This document shows, one piece after another, positions 22,660 through 33,167 of a stretch of DNA of 36,213 bases. Positions within the stretch are counted from its first letter, which is position 1, and each line of letters begins with the position of its first letter. The notes beneath the pieces were generated by a model, which was not told where the DNA came from, did not search any database, and worked only from the letters and a program-made list of their open reading frames with translations. The position numbers were made by a program, and so were the translations under genes. The stretch comes from Oscillospiraceae bacterium. GTDB lineage: Bacteria; Bacillota; Clostridia; Oscillospirales; Ruminococcaceae. The stretch is taken from the NCBI GenBank assembly GCA_017415165.1, contig JAFQIY010000019.1, positions 1 through 36,213 on the forward strand, in the 5' to 3' direction.

Positions 22660-24480
22660 TTATTTCAGCTTAGCTCTCTGCTTAGCACGAAGCTGGTTGT
22701 CAAGAATACGCTTTCTGATACGGATTGACTTTGGTGTAACTTCAAGAAGCTCATCATCTGTGATGAATTCAAGGCTGTCCTCAAGGGAAAGCTTTCTCGG
22801 CGGAACAAGACGGAGTGCGTCATCGGAACCGCTTGCACGGGTATTTGTAAGGTGCTTTTTCTTACATACGTTTACAACAAGGTCGTCTGTCTTTGGTGAT
22901 GCACCGACCACCATACCCTCGTAAACAGGTGTACCTGCGCCGATAAAGAGTGAGCCTCTTTCCTGAGCATTGAACAGACCGTAGGTTACAGCTTCACCTG
23001 TTTCGAAGCAAACGAGAGAGCCTGTGCTGCGGCGTGGAATATCGCCCTTGTACGGCTGATAGCTGTCAAATACGGAGCTGATTACGCCCTCGCCCTTTGT
23101 ATCTGTAAGGAATTCAGACTTGTAGCCGAAAAGTCCTCTTGAAGGGATAAGAAATTCAATCTTCATACGGCTGCCCACAGGGTTCATTGACTGGAGCTCA
23201 GCTTTTCTTGTGCCCAGCTTTTCCATTACAGAGCCGACGCAGTCCTCAGGAACGTCAATTACAAGGCGCTCGATTGGCTCGTGAGCCTCGCCGTCAACCT
23301 CTTTGTAAAGTACACGAGGTGTAGAAACGGAAAGCTCATAACCCTCACGACGCATATTCTCGATAAGGATGGAAAGGTGCATTTCGCCGCGTCCCGCAAC
23401 ACGGAAGCTGTCTGTGTTTTCGGTTTCGCTTACACGGAGGGAAACGTCACGGAGAATTTCCTTGAAAAGTCTGTCACGGAGCTGACGGGAGGTAACGAAC
23501 TTACCCTCACGTCCTGCAAACGGGCTGTCGTTTACGGAAAAAGTCATTTCAACAGTCGGTTCGGAAATCTTTACAAAAGGTACAGGCTCGTAGCAGGCTG
23601 TATCGCAGAGTGTATCGCCGATTGTAATGTTTTCGATACCTGAAATCCATACGATATCGCCAACCTTTGCTTCATCGACAGGAGTTCTGTTAAGACCCTC
23701 AATCTGATAAAGGGTAACGACCTTGCTGTTGAAGGATTTGTGGTTTTCGTAGTAATCGCCGACAGTAACAGGCTGATTTACCTTGATTGTACCGCGTTCG
23801 ATACGTCCTATACCGATACGTCCTACATAGTCATTATAGTCGATAGAGGAAATAAGCATCTGGAGCGGCTCATCAGGTTCGCCCTCAGGAGCAGGAATGT
23901 GGCTGAGGATTGTTTCAAAAAGCGGAACAAGGTCTGTACCTGCTTCGTACTGGCTGAGAGAAGCTGTACCTGCACGTCCTGAGCAGAAAAGGATAGGGCT
24001 TTCAATCTGCTCGTCGCTTGCGTCAAGGTCAAGGAGAAGCTCAAGAACTTCGTCACCGATTTCGTCGAGACGTGCATCAGGACGATCAATCTTGTTTACA
24101 ACGACGATAATTCTGTGACCCATTTCAAGTGCCTTCTGGAGCACGAAACGAGTCTGCGGCATACAACCCTCGGCTGCGTCAACAAGAAGCACAACGCCGT
24201 CAACCATTTTCAGTACACGTTCAACCTCACCGCCGAAGTCAGCGTGGCCAGGGGTGTCGATGATGTTGATTTTTACACCGTTATACATTACAGAAGTGTT
24301 TTTCGCAAGGATTGTGATACCACGCTCACGTTCAATGTCACCTGAGTCCATAACTCTGTCAGCAACTTCCTGATTTTCACGGAACACGCCGCCCTGCTTG
24401 AGCATTTCGTCAACGAGAGTTGTCTTACCGTGGTCAACGTGAGCAATGATTGCAACATTTCTTAAATCTTCTCTTACCAT
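22660..24480 (-). CDS. typA: Translational GTPase TypA/BipA
   Basis: TypA/BipA is a ribosome-binding GTPase related to EF-G that helps 50S assembly and is needed under cold and other stress. The 606 residues are full length. The G domain covers about 1-195 with AHVDHGKTT (13-21), [12 protein letters not shown] and [10 protein letters not shown]. The beta-barrel domain II ([20 protein letters not shown]), domain III and V ([35 protein letters not shown]) follow, then the BipA-specific C-terminal part with [19 protein letters not shown] and the basic [18 protein letters not shown] tail. The start has GGAAGGAAAA upstream. No clear promoter was identified. Confidence 0.98.
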   Translation of the reverse strand: MVREDLRNVAIIAHVDHGKTTLVDEMLKQGGVFRENQEVADRVMDSGDIERERGITILAKNTSVMYNGVKINIIDTPGHADFGGEVERVLKMVDGVVLLVDAAEGCMPQTRFVLQKALEMGHRIIVVVNKIDRPDARLDEIGDEVLELLLDLDASDEQIESPILFCSGRAGTASLSQYEAGTDLVPLFETILSHIPAPEGEPDEPLQMLISSIDYNDYVGRIGIGRIERGTIKVNQPVTVGDYYENHKSFNSKVVTLYQIEGLNRTPVDEAKVGDIVWISGIENITIGDTLCDTACYEPVPFVKISEPTVEMTFSVNDSPFAGREGKFVTSRQLRDRLFKEILRDVSLRVSETENTDSFRVAGRGEMHLSILIENMRREGYELSVSTPRVLYKEVDGEAHEPIERLVIDVPEDCVGSVMEKLGTRKAELQSMNPVGSRMKIEFLIPSRGLFGYKSEFLTDTKGEGVISSVFDSYQPYKGDIPRRSTGSLVCFETGEAVTYGLFNAQERGSLFIGAGTPVYEGMVVGASPKTDDLVVNVCKKKHLTNTRASGSDDALRLVPPRKLSLEDSLEFITDDELLEVTPKSIRIRKRILDNQLRAKQRAKLK

Positions 24481-24570
24481 AAAAATTTTCCTTCCTTATT
24501 GGATATACAATATATATTGTTTTAACATTGTCGAAAAAAAGTATTTATTATGTCGAAATCCCCTAAACGT

Positions 24571-24598
24571 AAAAAAGCCTTGCAGGGTATGCAAGGGC
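24571..24598 (-). terminator. Rho-independent terminator downstream of the tRNA group
   Basis: CCTTGCA (24578-24584) and TGCAAGG (24590-24596) form a 7-bp stem with a five-base loop; on the minus strand it is followed by GCTTTTTT. This is a clear terminator and probably insulates the tRNA genes from typA. A further stem-loop lies at 24612-24637 (AATGGACA/TGTCCATT). Confidence 0.75.
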
Positions 24599-24651
24599 AG
24601 TTTGTCAGCATAATGGACACAGCTTTTAATGTCCATTTTTAGATTAAATAA

Positions 24652-24675
24652 GCCCCTGTAAGAAATTACAGGGGC
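24652..24675 (-). terminator. Stem-loop just after tRNA-Tyr
   Basis: GCCCCTGTAA (24652-24661) pairs perfectly with TTACAGGGGC (24666-24675) around a GAAA loop. On the minus strand it starts six bases after the tRNA-Tyr CCA end and is followed by TTATTT, so it is the first terminator of the Thr-Tyr transcript. Confidence 0.8.
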
Positions 24676-24680
24676 GTTTC

Positions 24681-24764
24681 TGGTGGAAGAGGGTGGATTC
24701 GAACCACCGAAGCCGAAGCAACAGATTTACAGTCTGCCCCCTTTGGCCACTCGGGAACTCTTCC
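24681..24764 (-). tRNA. tRNA-Tyr (GTA)
   Basis: On the minus strand GGAAGAG pairs with CTCTTCC to form the acceptor stem, followed by discriminator A and an encoded CCA. The anticodon loop CTGTAAA within AGACTGTAAATCT gives GTA. The GGTTCGAATCC T-arm is standard, and the extra arm GCTTCGGCTTC is long, as expected of bacterial tRNA-Tyr. Confidence 0.96.
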
Positions 24765-24793
24765 ATATTAGGTTTTGCAGTTAAGCAAAAAAA

Positions 24794-24869
24794 TGGAGCT
24801 GGTGGACGGACTCGAACCCCCGACCTGCTGATTACAAATCAGCTGCTCTACCAACTGAGCTACACCAGC
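24794..24869 (-). tRNA. tRNA-Thr (TGT)
   Basis: The acceptor stem is GCTGGTG/CACCAGC with discriminator T and encoded CCA. The anticodon arm CTGATTTGTAATCAG reads TGT. The D-arm AGCTCAGTTGGTAGAGC and T-arm GGGGGTTCGAGTCC are canonical. It is 29 bases upstream of tRNA-Tyr and shares its transcript. Confidence 0.97.
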
Positions 24870-24878
24870 TTAACTGTT

Positions 24879-24933
24879 AGTCGCTCTCGTTCAGCGACTT
24901 GATTATTATATCACATTGTTTTGAACTTGTCAA
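24879..24933 (-). promoter_or_regulatory. Promoter and leader hairpin of the tRNA-Thr/Tyr transcript
   Basis: On the minus strand a perfect TTGACA (24928-24933) and perfect TATAAT (24905-24910) are spaced by 17 bases. Transcription should start near 24898, and the first transcribed bases fold as AGTCGCT-GAACGAG-AGCGACT (24879-24899), ten bases before the tRNA. The tRNA-Pro leader has a closely similar hairpin. Confidence 0.85.
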
Positions 24934-25025
24934 CCCTCTTTTTGAGGTTTTACATTTTGTTCACAATTGATGTGATGTTTAAAAATTCTGCCGATATATT
25001 TCCGCAAGGCGGAAATACTCGTAGG

Positions 25026-25048
25026 ACAAAAATGCTTCGCATTTTTGT
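25026..25048 (-). terminator. Stem-loop after tRNA-Pro
   Basis: ACAAAAATGC (25026-25035) and GCATTTTTGT (25039-25048) form a 10-bp stem closed by a TTC loop, three bases past the tRNA-Pro CCA end. The T-run lies within the stem, so it may act as a compact terminator or a processing signal. Confidence 0.55.
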
Positions 25049-25051
25049 TTT

Positions 25052-25128
25052 TGGTCGGGGCGACAGGACTTGAACCTGCGGCATCTTGGTCCCAAACCAA
25101 GCACTCTACCAAACTGAGTTACGCCCCG
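25052..25128 (-). tRNA. tRNA-Pro (TGG)
   Basis: The acceptor stem CGGGGCG/CGCCCCG is followed by discriminator A and an encoded CCA. The anticodon arm CTTGGTTTGGGACCAAG gives TGG, which reads all four CCN codons by wobble in many bacteria. The D- and T-arms are canonical. Confidence 0.97.
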
Positions 25129-25143
25129 ATTTTCTTGTCTTTT

Positions 25144-25199
25144 TGTCGGCTCTCGTCCGACAGCTTTATCATTATACTACAAGAAAAATCATTTGTCAA
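25144..25199 (-). promoter_or_regulatory. Promoter and leader hairpin of tRNA-Pro
   Basis: On the minus strand TTGACA (25194-25199) and TATAAT (25171-25176) are spaced by 17 bases. The transcript should start near 25164 and immediately forms the hairpin TGTCGG-ACGAGAG-CCGACA (25144-25162). The sequence ACGAGAGC is shared with the tRNA-Thr leader hairpin. Confidence 0.85.
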
Positions 25200-25268
25200 G
25201 CTTTTTTTGAAAAAAAGTTGCAAGAAATTTTTTCTGAATAATTAGTTAGTAAAGAAACACAAAAACAG

Positions 25269-25297
25269 TTGAAATTTACGAAGATAAATGGTATAAT
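25269..25297 (+). promoter_or_regulatory. Promoter of the ATP synthase operon
   Basis: TTGAAA (25269-25274) and a perfect TATAAT (25292-25297) are 17 bases apart, 48 bases before the first operon gene. It is divergent from the tRNA-Pro promoter, with the two -35 boxes about 70 bases apart. Confidence 0.8.
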
Positions 25298-25345
25298 ATT
25301 CAGTATTATAGTTGTAAGTTGTGCGGAAAGGATTGGTTTGACTCA

Positions 25346-25738
25346 ATGGCAAGACGGATATTCAGTGAAATGATTAGCAGGGAACTGAAATTCCTTCTGC
25401 CAAGAGCGCTTATTCTTGACGTTGTGATTTACATTATTTCGCTGCCTGTGTATGGTTTGTGCAAAGAGGTTCCGCTGGGACTTCTTGCAGGAACGGCGGT
25501 TATGCTCATCAATTTCATCATTCTCGGTCTTTCTTCGGAAAGAGCGGTCGAACGTCCTCTGCGCAGCGCAAAGGGATATATGTTCGGCTCATATATGTTG
25601 AGACTGGCAATTGTGGGTGTGCTGTTCTTTGCGGGAATAAAATGCAGCTCGCTTAACCTTATAGCGTGTGCACTTCCTCAGCTGTTTCCGAAAATTGCAT
25701 ATACTCTGCACGCAGCATTAAAAAAGAAGGGAGGATAA
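25346..25738 (+). CDS. atpI: ATP synthase subunit I-like assembly protein
   Basis: This 130-residue protein has four hydrophobic segments and heads the ATP synthase operon, the standard place for AtpI. AtpI helps assemble the c-ring and is implicated in Mg2+ or Ca2+ handling in some bacteria. The family is very divergent, so the call rests on size, topology (short basic N-terminus, helices at about 20-38, 44-66, 78-96 and 100-118) and position six bases before atpB. The ATG at 25346 has AAAGGA thirteen bases upstream; similar long spacing occurs before atpA and nusG. An in-frame TTG nine codons earlier would swallow that ribosome binding site. Confidence 0.75.
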   Translation: MARRIFSEMISRELKFLLPRALILDVVIYIISLPVYGLCKEVPLGLLAGTAVMLINFIILGLSSERAVERPLRSAKGYMFGSYMLRLAIVGVLFFAGIKCSSLNLIACALPQLFPKIAYTLHAALKKKGG

Positions 25739-25744
25739 GCCGTT

Positions 25745-26473
25745 ATGGATATTAACGTTCGGGGTCCGTCCTATATTGAATTATTCGGCGGCATCAAGCT
25801 TTCCGCTTCGGTGGTAATAGGCTGGATAATTATTGTGGCAGCATTCTTTTTCTGCCGCTGGCTGACAAAAGACCTGAAAAAGGTTCCTGATACGAAGCGT
25901 CAGGCTCTTGCTGAAACAATGGTCGGCTTTATGAATAACCTTATCGATGAAAACCTTGGTATAGGAAAGAAATTCTATGGTCCGTACCTTGCAACAATCT
26001 TTGTTTTTGCATTGATTGGCGCATTGGTTTCACTGCTGGGTATCAGAAGTATGACCGTCGATATCAATGTTACTGCGACCTGGGCGGTTATGAGCTTTGT
26101 GCTGATTACCTACAACAAAATTGATGCAAACGGCTTCAAGGGCTATCTTAAAGGACTTGCTTCACCTGCAATCCTTACGCCGTTCAACATCCTGAGTGAA
26201 ATTGCTACACCTGTATCAATGGCGCTTCGTATGTTCGGTAATATGGCAGGCGGTATGATTATTACCACAATGCTTTATGCAGCTCTTGGACTTGCAAGCA
26301 GTGCGATTTACAATCTTATCGGATTTGGAGCTGACACATATTATTTCAGCTTCCTGCAGGTAGGTATTCCGGCAGTTCTGTCAATTTATTTTGACTTGTT
26401 CTCGGGCGTAATTCAGTCCTACGTTTTCATTATGCTTACTATGGCATATATCAAAAACGGACGAGAAGGCTAA
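25745..26473 (+). CDS. atpB: F1Fo ATP synthase subunit a
   Basis: Subunit a forms the two ion half-channels of the Fo membrane motor. The 242-residue protein carries the essential stator arginine R162 in ATPVSMALRMFGNMAGG, the signature of the family, within a long membrane helix. FNILSEIATP precedes it, and a second long helix with SGVIQSYVFIMLTMAYI ends the protein. Five to six hydrophobic segments are visible. It is compact relative to the E. coli subunit, as usual in Clostridia. GGAGG lies before the start and overlaps the end of atpI. Confidence 0.96.
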   Translation: MDINVRGPSYIELFGGIKLSASVVIGWIIIVAAFFFCRWLTKDLKKVPDTKRQALAETMVGFMNNLIDENLGIGKKFYGPYLATIFVFALIGALVSLLGIRSMTVDINVTATWAVMSFVLITYNKIDANGFKGYLKGLASPAILTPFNILSEIATPVSMALRMFGNMAGGMIITTMLYAALGLASSAIYNLIGFGADTYYFSFLQVGIPAVLSIYFDLFSGVIQSYVFIMLTMAYIKNGREG

Positions 26474-26480
26474 AAACCTT

Positions 26481-26494
26481 TATACTATTATAAT
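26481..26494 (+). promoter_or_regulatory. TATACTATTATAAT motif before atpE
   Basis: The 14-base motif lies in the short gap before atpE, 22 bases before its start. The identical 14-mer precedes atpD, and an 11-base match precedes atpA. It contains TATACT and TATAAT, but no -35 box stands at the right distance, so it may be a weak internal promoter, an RNA processing site or a translation enhancer. Confidence 0.5.
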
Positions 26495-26498
26495 ATGA

Positions 26499-26795
<297 letters not shown>

Positions 26796-26842
26796 TCTGA
26801 CGATTACGAAAAATTTGCAGGAACAGGAGGCAATTCTGAAAA

Positions 26843-27340
26843 ATGGGCTTTTTTGAATTTTTTGGTATAGACTTAACTACCATTATCGGCGTTTTGCTGA
26901 ATACGCTCATTCTGTTTCTCATATTCAAGAAATTCCTTTTTGACAAGGTAAACGCTGTTCTCGAGGAGCGCAACAATTCCGTTGCAAAGACTTACGAGGA
27001 AGCTGACAAGACTCTCGAAAACGCTAAGCAGCTTGAAACGGAGTATACCGAAAAGCTTGCTGCGGCTAAGGAAGAGTCCGCTGAAATTGTCAAGAATGCT
27101 ACTAAGAAGGCACAGAGCCGTTCCGACGAGATTATTGCGGATGCTAAGGAAGAAGCACGCAGCATCGTTGAGAAGGCTAATGCTGACATTGAGAAAGAGA
27201 AAAAACGCGCCGTTAATCAGATTAAGGATGAAATCTCCGATATTGCTCTGTCCATTGCTTCCCAGGTCGTTTCCAAGGAAATCGACGAAAAGACGCACGA
27301 ACAGCTTATCGAGAGCTTTATTGATGAAATCGGTGAATAA
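26843..27340 (+). CDS. atpF: F1Fo ATP synthase subunit b
   Basis: Subunit b is the peripheral stalk that holds F1 against rotation. The 165-residue protein has one N-terminal membrane helix (about 11-30, IIGVLLNTLILFLIFKKFLF), then a long charged alpha-helix rich in Glu, Lys and Ala (33-135) that would dimerise as a right-handed coiled coil, then a C-terminal part (IALSIASQVVSKEI) that contacts subunit delta. AGGAGG lies 12 bases before the start. Confidence 0.96.
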   Translation: MGFFEFFGIDLTTIIGVLLNTLILFLIFKKFLFDKVNAVLEERNNSVAKTYEEADKTLENAKQLETEYTEKLAAAKEESAEIVKNATKKAQSRSDEIIADAKEEARSIVEKANADIEKEKKRAVNQIKDEISDIALSIASQVVSKEIDEKTHEQLIESFIDEIGE

Positions 27341-27393
27341 TTGCGGAAGTAATCTGCAATTAACCCGCACATAGGAAAGGAAAAAACTATAAA

Positions 27394-27936
27394 ATGACGG
27401 GTACAATTGAAAAAATATACTCGGAAGCAGTTTTTGAGCTTGCGTGTGAGCAGGACTGTGCGGACGATGTGAAGGCTGAGCTTGATACTCTGGCAACTGT
27501 CTTTAATGACAATCCCGGATTTGCTAAGCTTCTGTCGGTTCCGACGGTGACGATTGGTGAAAAGCTGGAAATCATCGAAAAAACCTTCAAGGGTAAGATT
27601 TCCCAGATAACATACAATCTTCTCTGCGTTGTCACCGAAAAGGGACGTGCATCAGCCGTTCCTGCCATTGCGGAGGATTACAAAAACCGCTGGTATGAGA
27701 TGAAGAATATTGCTGAGGTAAAGGTTACTACAAGTATTCCTTTGAGCGAAAACCTCAGAACCAAGCTTAAAGCAAAGCTTGAGAGCGTGTACAAGAAAAC
27801 GGTTATTATTACCGAATGTGTTGACCCGAAGATTATGGGCGGTATTGTGCTCAACTACGGCAACACAATGCTTGACGGCTCTGTAAAGGCTAAGCTTGAC
27901 GCTATTCAGAAGCAGATTAAGGGCGTTATTGCTTAA
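27394..27936 (+). CDS. atpH: F1Fo ATP synthase subunit delta
   Basis: Subunit delta caps F1 and joins it to the b stalk. The 180-residue protein has the six-helix N-terminal domain (to about residue 105) starting GTIEKIYSEAVFELA, with the conserved FAKLLSVPTV and LLCVVTEKGR, and the C-terminal strand region with the family signature DPKIMGGIVLNYGNTMLDGSVKAKL (its core at about 146-170). It sits in the canonical b-delta-alpha order. AGGAAAGG lies about 13 bases before the ATG. Confidence 0.96.
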   Translation: MTGTIEKIYSEAVFELACEQDCADDVKAELDTLATVFNDNPGFAKLLSVPTVTIGEKLEIIEKTFKGKISQITYNLLCVVTEKGRASAVPAIAEDYKNRWYEMKNIAEVKVTTSIPLSENLRTKLKAKLESVYKKTVIITECVDPKIMGGIVLNYGNTMLDGSVKAKLDAIQKQIKGVIA

Positions 27937-27961
27937 TCTGCCAATTACGGGGGCAATACTG

Positions 27962-27975
27962 TATACTATTATGTA
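27962..27975 (+). promoter_or_regulatory. TATACTATTATGTA motif before atpA
   Basis: This element matches the 14-base motif before atpE and atpD in its first 11 bases and lies 34 bases before the atpA start. Like the others it has no proper -35 box. It also forms the left arm of a small palindrome (GTATACTATTATGTATAGTAC). Confidence 0.45.
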
Positions 27976-27978
27976 TAG

Positions 27979-29523
<1,545 letters not shown>

Positions 29524-29554
29524 TTGTCGGCGATTATAGAAAGGAGGGTGTCCG

Positions 29555-30424
29555 TTGGCTTCCGGAAATATGAAGGACATTAAGCGCCGTATCAAGAGCG
29601 TCGAATCAACTATGCAGATTACCAAGGCTATGGAGCTGGTTGCTTCGTCAAAGCTGAGAAAGGCTAAGGAAAAGGCGGATAACGCCCGTCCCTATTTTAA
29701 TGACCTGTATGATACAATGTGTGAAATCCAGTCGGAAAACCCCGGCTTCTTCTCACGCTACACAAAGAAGCGCGACGCTAAGACTGTTCTGCTTGTGGTT
29801 ATCGCTGGCGACAGAGGTCTTGCAGGCGGCTTCAACTCCAACGTTCTGAAGCTTGCACAGGCTCGTGTTGACGAGCTCAAGGCGGAGAATATGACTGTTA
29901 AAATCCTTGCTATAGGCAAGAAAGCGGTTGAATACTTTGCTAAGCGCGGTCACGACCTTGTGGGCAGCTTCCCTAACGTTGCTGAGGGTATAAAAATCCA
30001 TCACGCAGCGGATATTTCCAATAAGATTGTTTACCCGTTCTTTGAGGGCGAGTTTGACAGAGTAGAGCTGTTCCGCACGGAATATGTTTCCCCTCTTGTT
30101 CAGCGTGCTGAAAGAGTTGCAATTCTCCCGCTGGAGGTTGCACCTGCCGAACATAAAGGAGCAAGACAGCTTCCTGTTTATGAGCCGTCCCCGTCAGCTG
30201 TTTTCGACGCAATCGTGCCGAAATATATCTCGGGTATAATCTTCTGTGCTGTTGTTGACAGCTTTGCTTCCGAGCAGGCTGCAAGACGTACAGCTATGGA
30301 ATCCGCTACGGACAACGCCGAGGAAATGATTTCAGGTCTGTCGCTGGTTTACAACCGTGCACGTCAGGCTGCAATTACTCAGGAAATCACCGAAATTGTC
30401 GGCGGTGCTTCAGGCGCAAAATAA
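29555..30424 (+). CDS. atpG: F1Fo ATP synthase subunit gamma
   Basis: Subunit gamma is the central rotor shaft. The 289-residue protein begins with the typical N-terminal helix (MKDIKRRIKSVESTMQITKAMELVASSKLRKAK) and has VVIAGDRGLAGGFNSNVLK in the Rossmann-like middle. The closing helix contains ESATDNAEEMISGLSLVYNRARQAAITQEI, ending in the conserved EIVGGASG. The start is a TTG with AAGGAGGG seven bases upstream; the ATG five codons later has no such site. A 167-base structured gap follows before atpD. Confidence 0.97.
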   Translation: MASGNMKDIKRRIKSVESTMQITKAMELVASSKLRKAKEKADNARPYFNDLYDTMCEIQSENPGFFSRYTKKRDAKTVLLVVIAGDRGLAGGFNSNVLKLAQARVDELKAENMTVKILAIGKKAVEYFAKRGHDLVGSFPNVAEGIKIHHAADISNKIVYPFFEGEFDRVELFRTEYVSPLVQRAERVAILPLEVAPAEHKGARQLPVYEPSPSAVFDAIVPKYISGIIFCAVVDSFASEQAARRTAMESATDNAEEMISGLSLVYNRARQAAITQEITEIVGGASGAK

Positions 30425-30559
30425 TCGGGAAAATAAATTTTCCCGATTACTCCAAGTTTCACTTTCAGGCTTGTCAGCTTGAATTTCCTTGCGGAAACCG
30501 TGAAACTTTTACAGATTGCAAAATTCCGTTATAAAAATCAAGCCGTATACTATTATAAT
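30422..30559 (+). other. Structured intercistronic region between atpG and atpD
   Basis: The gap begins with a perfect 12-bp stem, TAATCGGGAAAA (30422-30433) with TTTTCCCGATTA (30438-30449), closed by a TAAA loop that overlaps the atpG stop. A second structure has outer arms AAGTTTCAC (30454-30462) and GTGAAACTT (30500-30508), with inner TTTCC/GGAAA pairing. Then comes the TATACTATTATAAT motif (30546-30559), identical to that before atpE. No terminator-type T-run follows the first stem, so an RNA-stability or processing role is more likely than termination. Confidence 0.6.
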
Positions 30560-30591
30560 GGTAGGCGGTGCGGAAAGGATTGATTAAGTAA

Positions 30592-31995
<1,404 letters not shown>

Positions 31996-32012
31996 GAAAA
32001 GGAGGCTGCACA

Positions 32013-32420
32013 ATGGCTTCGTTTTCACTTAAAGTAACAACTCCCGAAAAGATTTTCTTTGACGGTGAAACTACGCAGATTATCGTCCGCACAACAGAGG
32101 GCGACATCGGTATTCTTGCAAATCATACAAGTCTTGTTGCCGATTTGCCATCCGGTCCGCTGAAAATCCGTCAGGAGGACGGCAGCTGGAAGGTTGCCGC
32201 AGTTTCAACAGGTCTGCTCAAAGTCGGCGGAAACAAGGTTTCTATCCTTGCAAATGCTGTTGAGTGGGCTGAAGAAATTGACCTTGAATGGGCAAAGCGT
32301 TCTGAGGAGGACGCAAGAAGCAGGCTTACTCAGAAGGCAAGCAAGCACGAGCTTGACCTTGCCGAACTGAAATTACAGCGTGCACTCAACAGAATAAGTG
32401 TCGGTTCGAAGAAATTCTAA
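32013..32420 (+). CDS. atpC: F1Fo ATP synthase subunit epsilon
   Basis: Subunit epsilon sits at the base of the rotor and inhibits ATP hydrolysis. The 135-residue protein has the beta-sandwich domain (about 1-85) with TPEKIFFDGETTQIIVRTTEGDIGILANHT and a C-terminal helical hairpin (about 90-130) containing EEDARSRLTQKASKHELDLAELKLQRALNRI. It is the last gene of the operon, with AAGGAGG nine bases before its start. No clear terminator follows; the next promoter starts within 30 bases. Confidence 0.96.
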   Translation: MASFSLKVTTPEKIFFDGETTQIIVRTTEGDIGILANHTSLVADLPSGPLKIRQEDGSWKVAAVSTGLLKVGGNKVSILANAVEWAEEIDLEWAKRSEEDARSRLTQKASKHELDLAELKLQRALNRISVGSKKF

Positions 32421-32447
32421 AAAATTTCGGGAAATTTGAAAAAAGAC

Positions 32448-32646
32448 TTGACAAACGCCTTTGCAATGAGGTATAATTATATTACCTCTTGCAGAGGCTT
32501 ATTTTTTTGTGCCCTTTTTTAAGGTGCACGGATAAATTGAAGTCTCTCGACAAGGTTCATGCGAGTCAGCTTGAACCGTGCCACAGAGGGAGGCACAGGG
32601 GAAATACGTCCCCTGCGAAATCGAAACGCTAATAGGAGGTGCCGAT
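32448..32646 (+). promoter_or_regulatory. Promoter and long structured leader of the rpmG-secE-nusG-rplK-rplA operon
   Basis: TTGACA (32448-32453) and TATAAT (32472-32477) are 18 bases apart. The transcript should begin near 32484, giving a leader of about 160 bases. It starts with a short CCTCT-TGC-AGAGG stem (32485-32497) followed by a T-run. Further stems are GGTTCA/TGAACC (32554-32559 with 32572-32577), GTGCC/GGCAC (32578-32582 with 32592-32596) and CAGGGGA/TCCCCTG (32596-32602 with 32609-32615), the last ending 18 bases before the AGGAGG of rpmG. This is too much structure for a plain leader; I do not recognise a known riboswitch or ribosomal-protein leader. Confidence 0.65.
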
Positions 32647-32796
32647 ATGAGAGTAAAGGTAACAATGGCTTGTACAGAGTGCAAACAGCGCAATTACAAC
32701 ACCAAGAAGAACAAGAAGAACGACCCGGACAGACTTGAAATGAACAAGTACTGTAAGTTCTGCAAGAAGCATACTCTTCACAAGGAAACTAAGTAA
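32647..32796 (+). CDS. rpmG: Large-subunit ribosomal protein bL33
   Basis: This 49-residue zinc-binding form of L33 has two CxxC pairs, C9/C12 ([10 protein letters not shown]) and C36/C39 ([10 protein letters not shown]), and the basic KKNKKN stretch between them. L33 lies near the E-site tRNA of the 50S subunit. The Cys-containing form is the one used when zinc is available. The ATG has AGGAGG eight bases upstream. The rpmG-secE-nusG order is standard for Firmicutes. Confidence 0.97.
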   Translation: MRVKVTMACTECKQRNYNTKKNKKNDPDRLEMNKYCKFCKKHTLHKETK

Positions 32797-32812
32797 GTGA
32801 GGTGTGACAGAC

Positions 32813-33100
32813 GTGGCTGATGCAAAGAAAAATTCCAAGAAGTCTATAGTTGCTCAGGCTGAGGCTAAGGCAAACAAGATGGCAAGCGACCACGAAAAGG
32901 CTAAAAAATCAGGCAAGAAAACAGGTGCTGCCAAGTACTTCAAGGATCTCAAGAGTGAAATCAAGAAAGTCACATGGCCTTCATTCAAGAAGGTTCGTAA
33001 CAATACATTTGTCGTGCTCGTAGGTATGTGCGCAAGTGCAATTGTTATATTCGGAATCGACAGCGCACTTACAGCTCTTATCAAGCTTGTAACAGGCTGA
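32813..33100 (+). CDS. secE: Preprotein translocase subunit SecE
   Basis: SecE clamps SecY in the protein-export channel. The 95-residue protein has a Lys/Ala-rich cytoplasmic extension (1-45), then the family signature FKDLKSEIKKVTWPSFKKV and a single C-terminal membrane helix (about 65-90). The GTG at 32813 is preferred because GAGGTG lies nine bases before it; another GTG three codons upstream overlaps that site. The charged N-terminal extension is longer than in Bacillus, as usual in this group. Confidence 0.95.
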   Translation: MADAKKNSKKSIVAQAEAKANKMASDHEKAKKSGKKTGAAKYFKDLKSEIKKVTWPSFKKVRNNTFVVLVGMCASAIVIFGIDSALTALIKLVTG

Positions 33101-33167
33101 TGCGATCTGGACTGATAACAAGGAAAGAAGTTCCGCAGTTCCTGCGGGGAAAGGAATGGTCATAATT

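Noticed and set aside
24500-24560. Duplicated TGTCGAAA near the typA start as a promoter or operator
   Set aside because: Two short copies in AT-rich DNA are easily coincidental, and no good -35/-10 pair could be placed with them.
26481-26494. Motif before atpE read as a standard sigma-70 promoter
   Set aside because: The -10-like boxes are good, but no -35 box lies 15-19 bases upstream at any of the three sites, so a plain promoter call is not supported.
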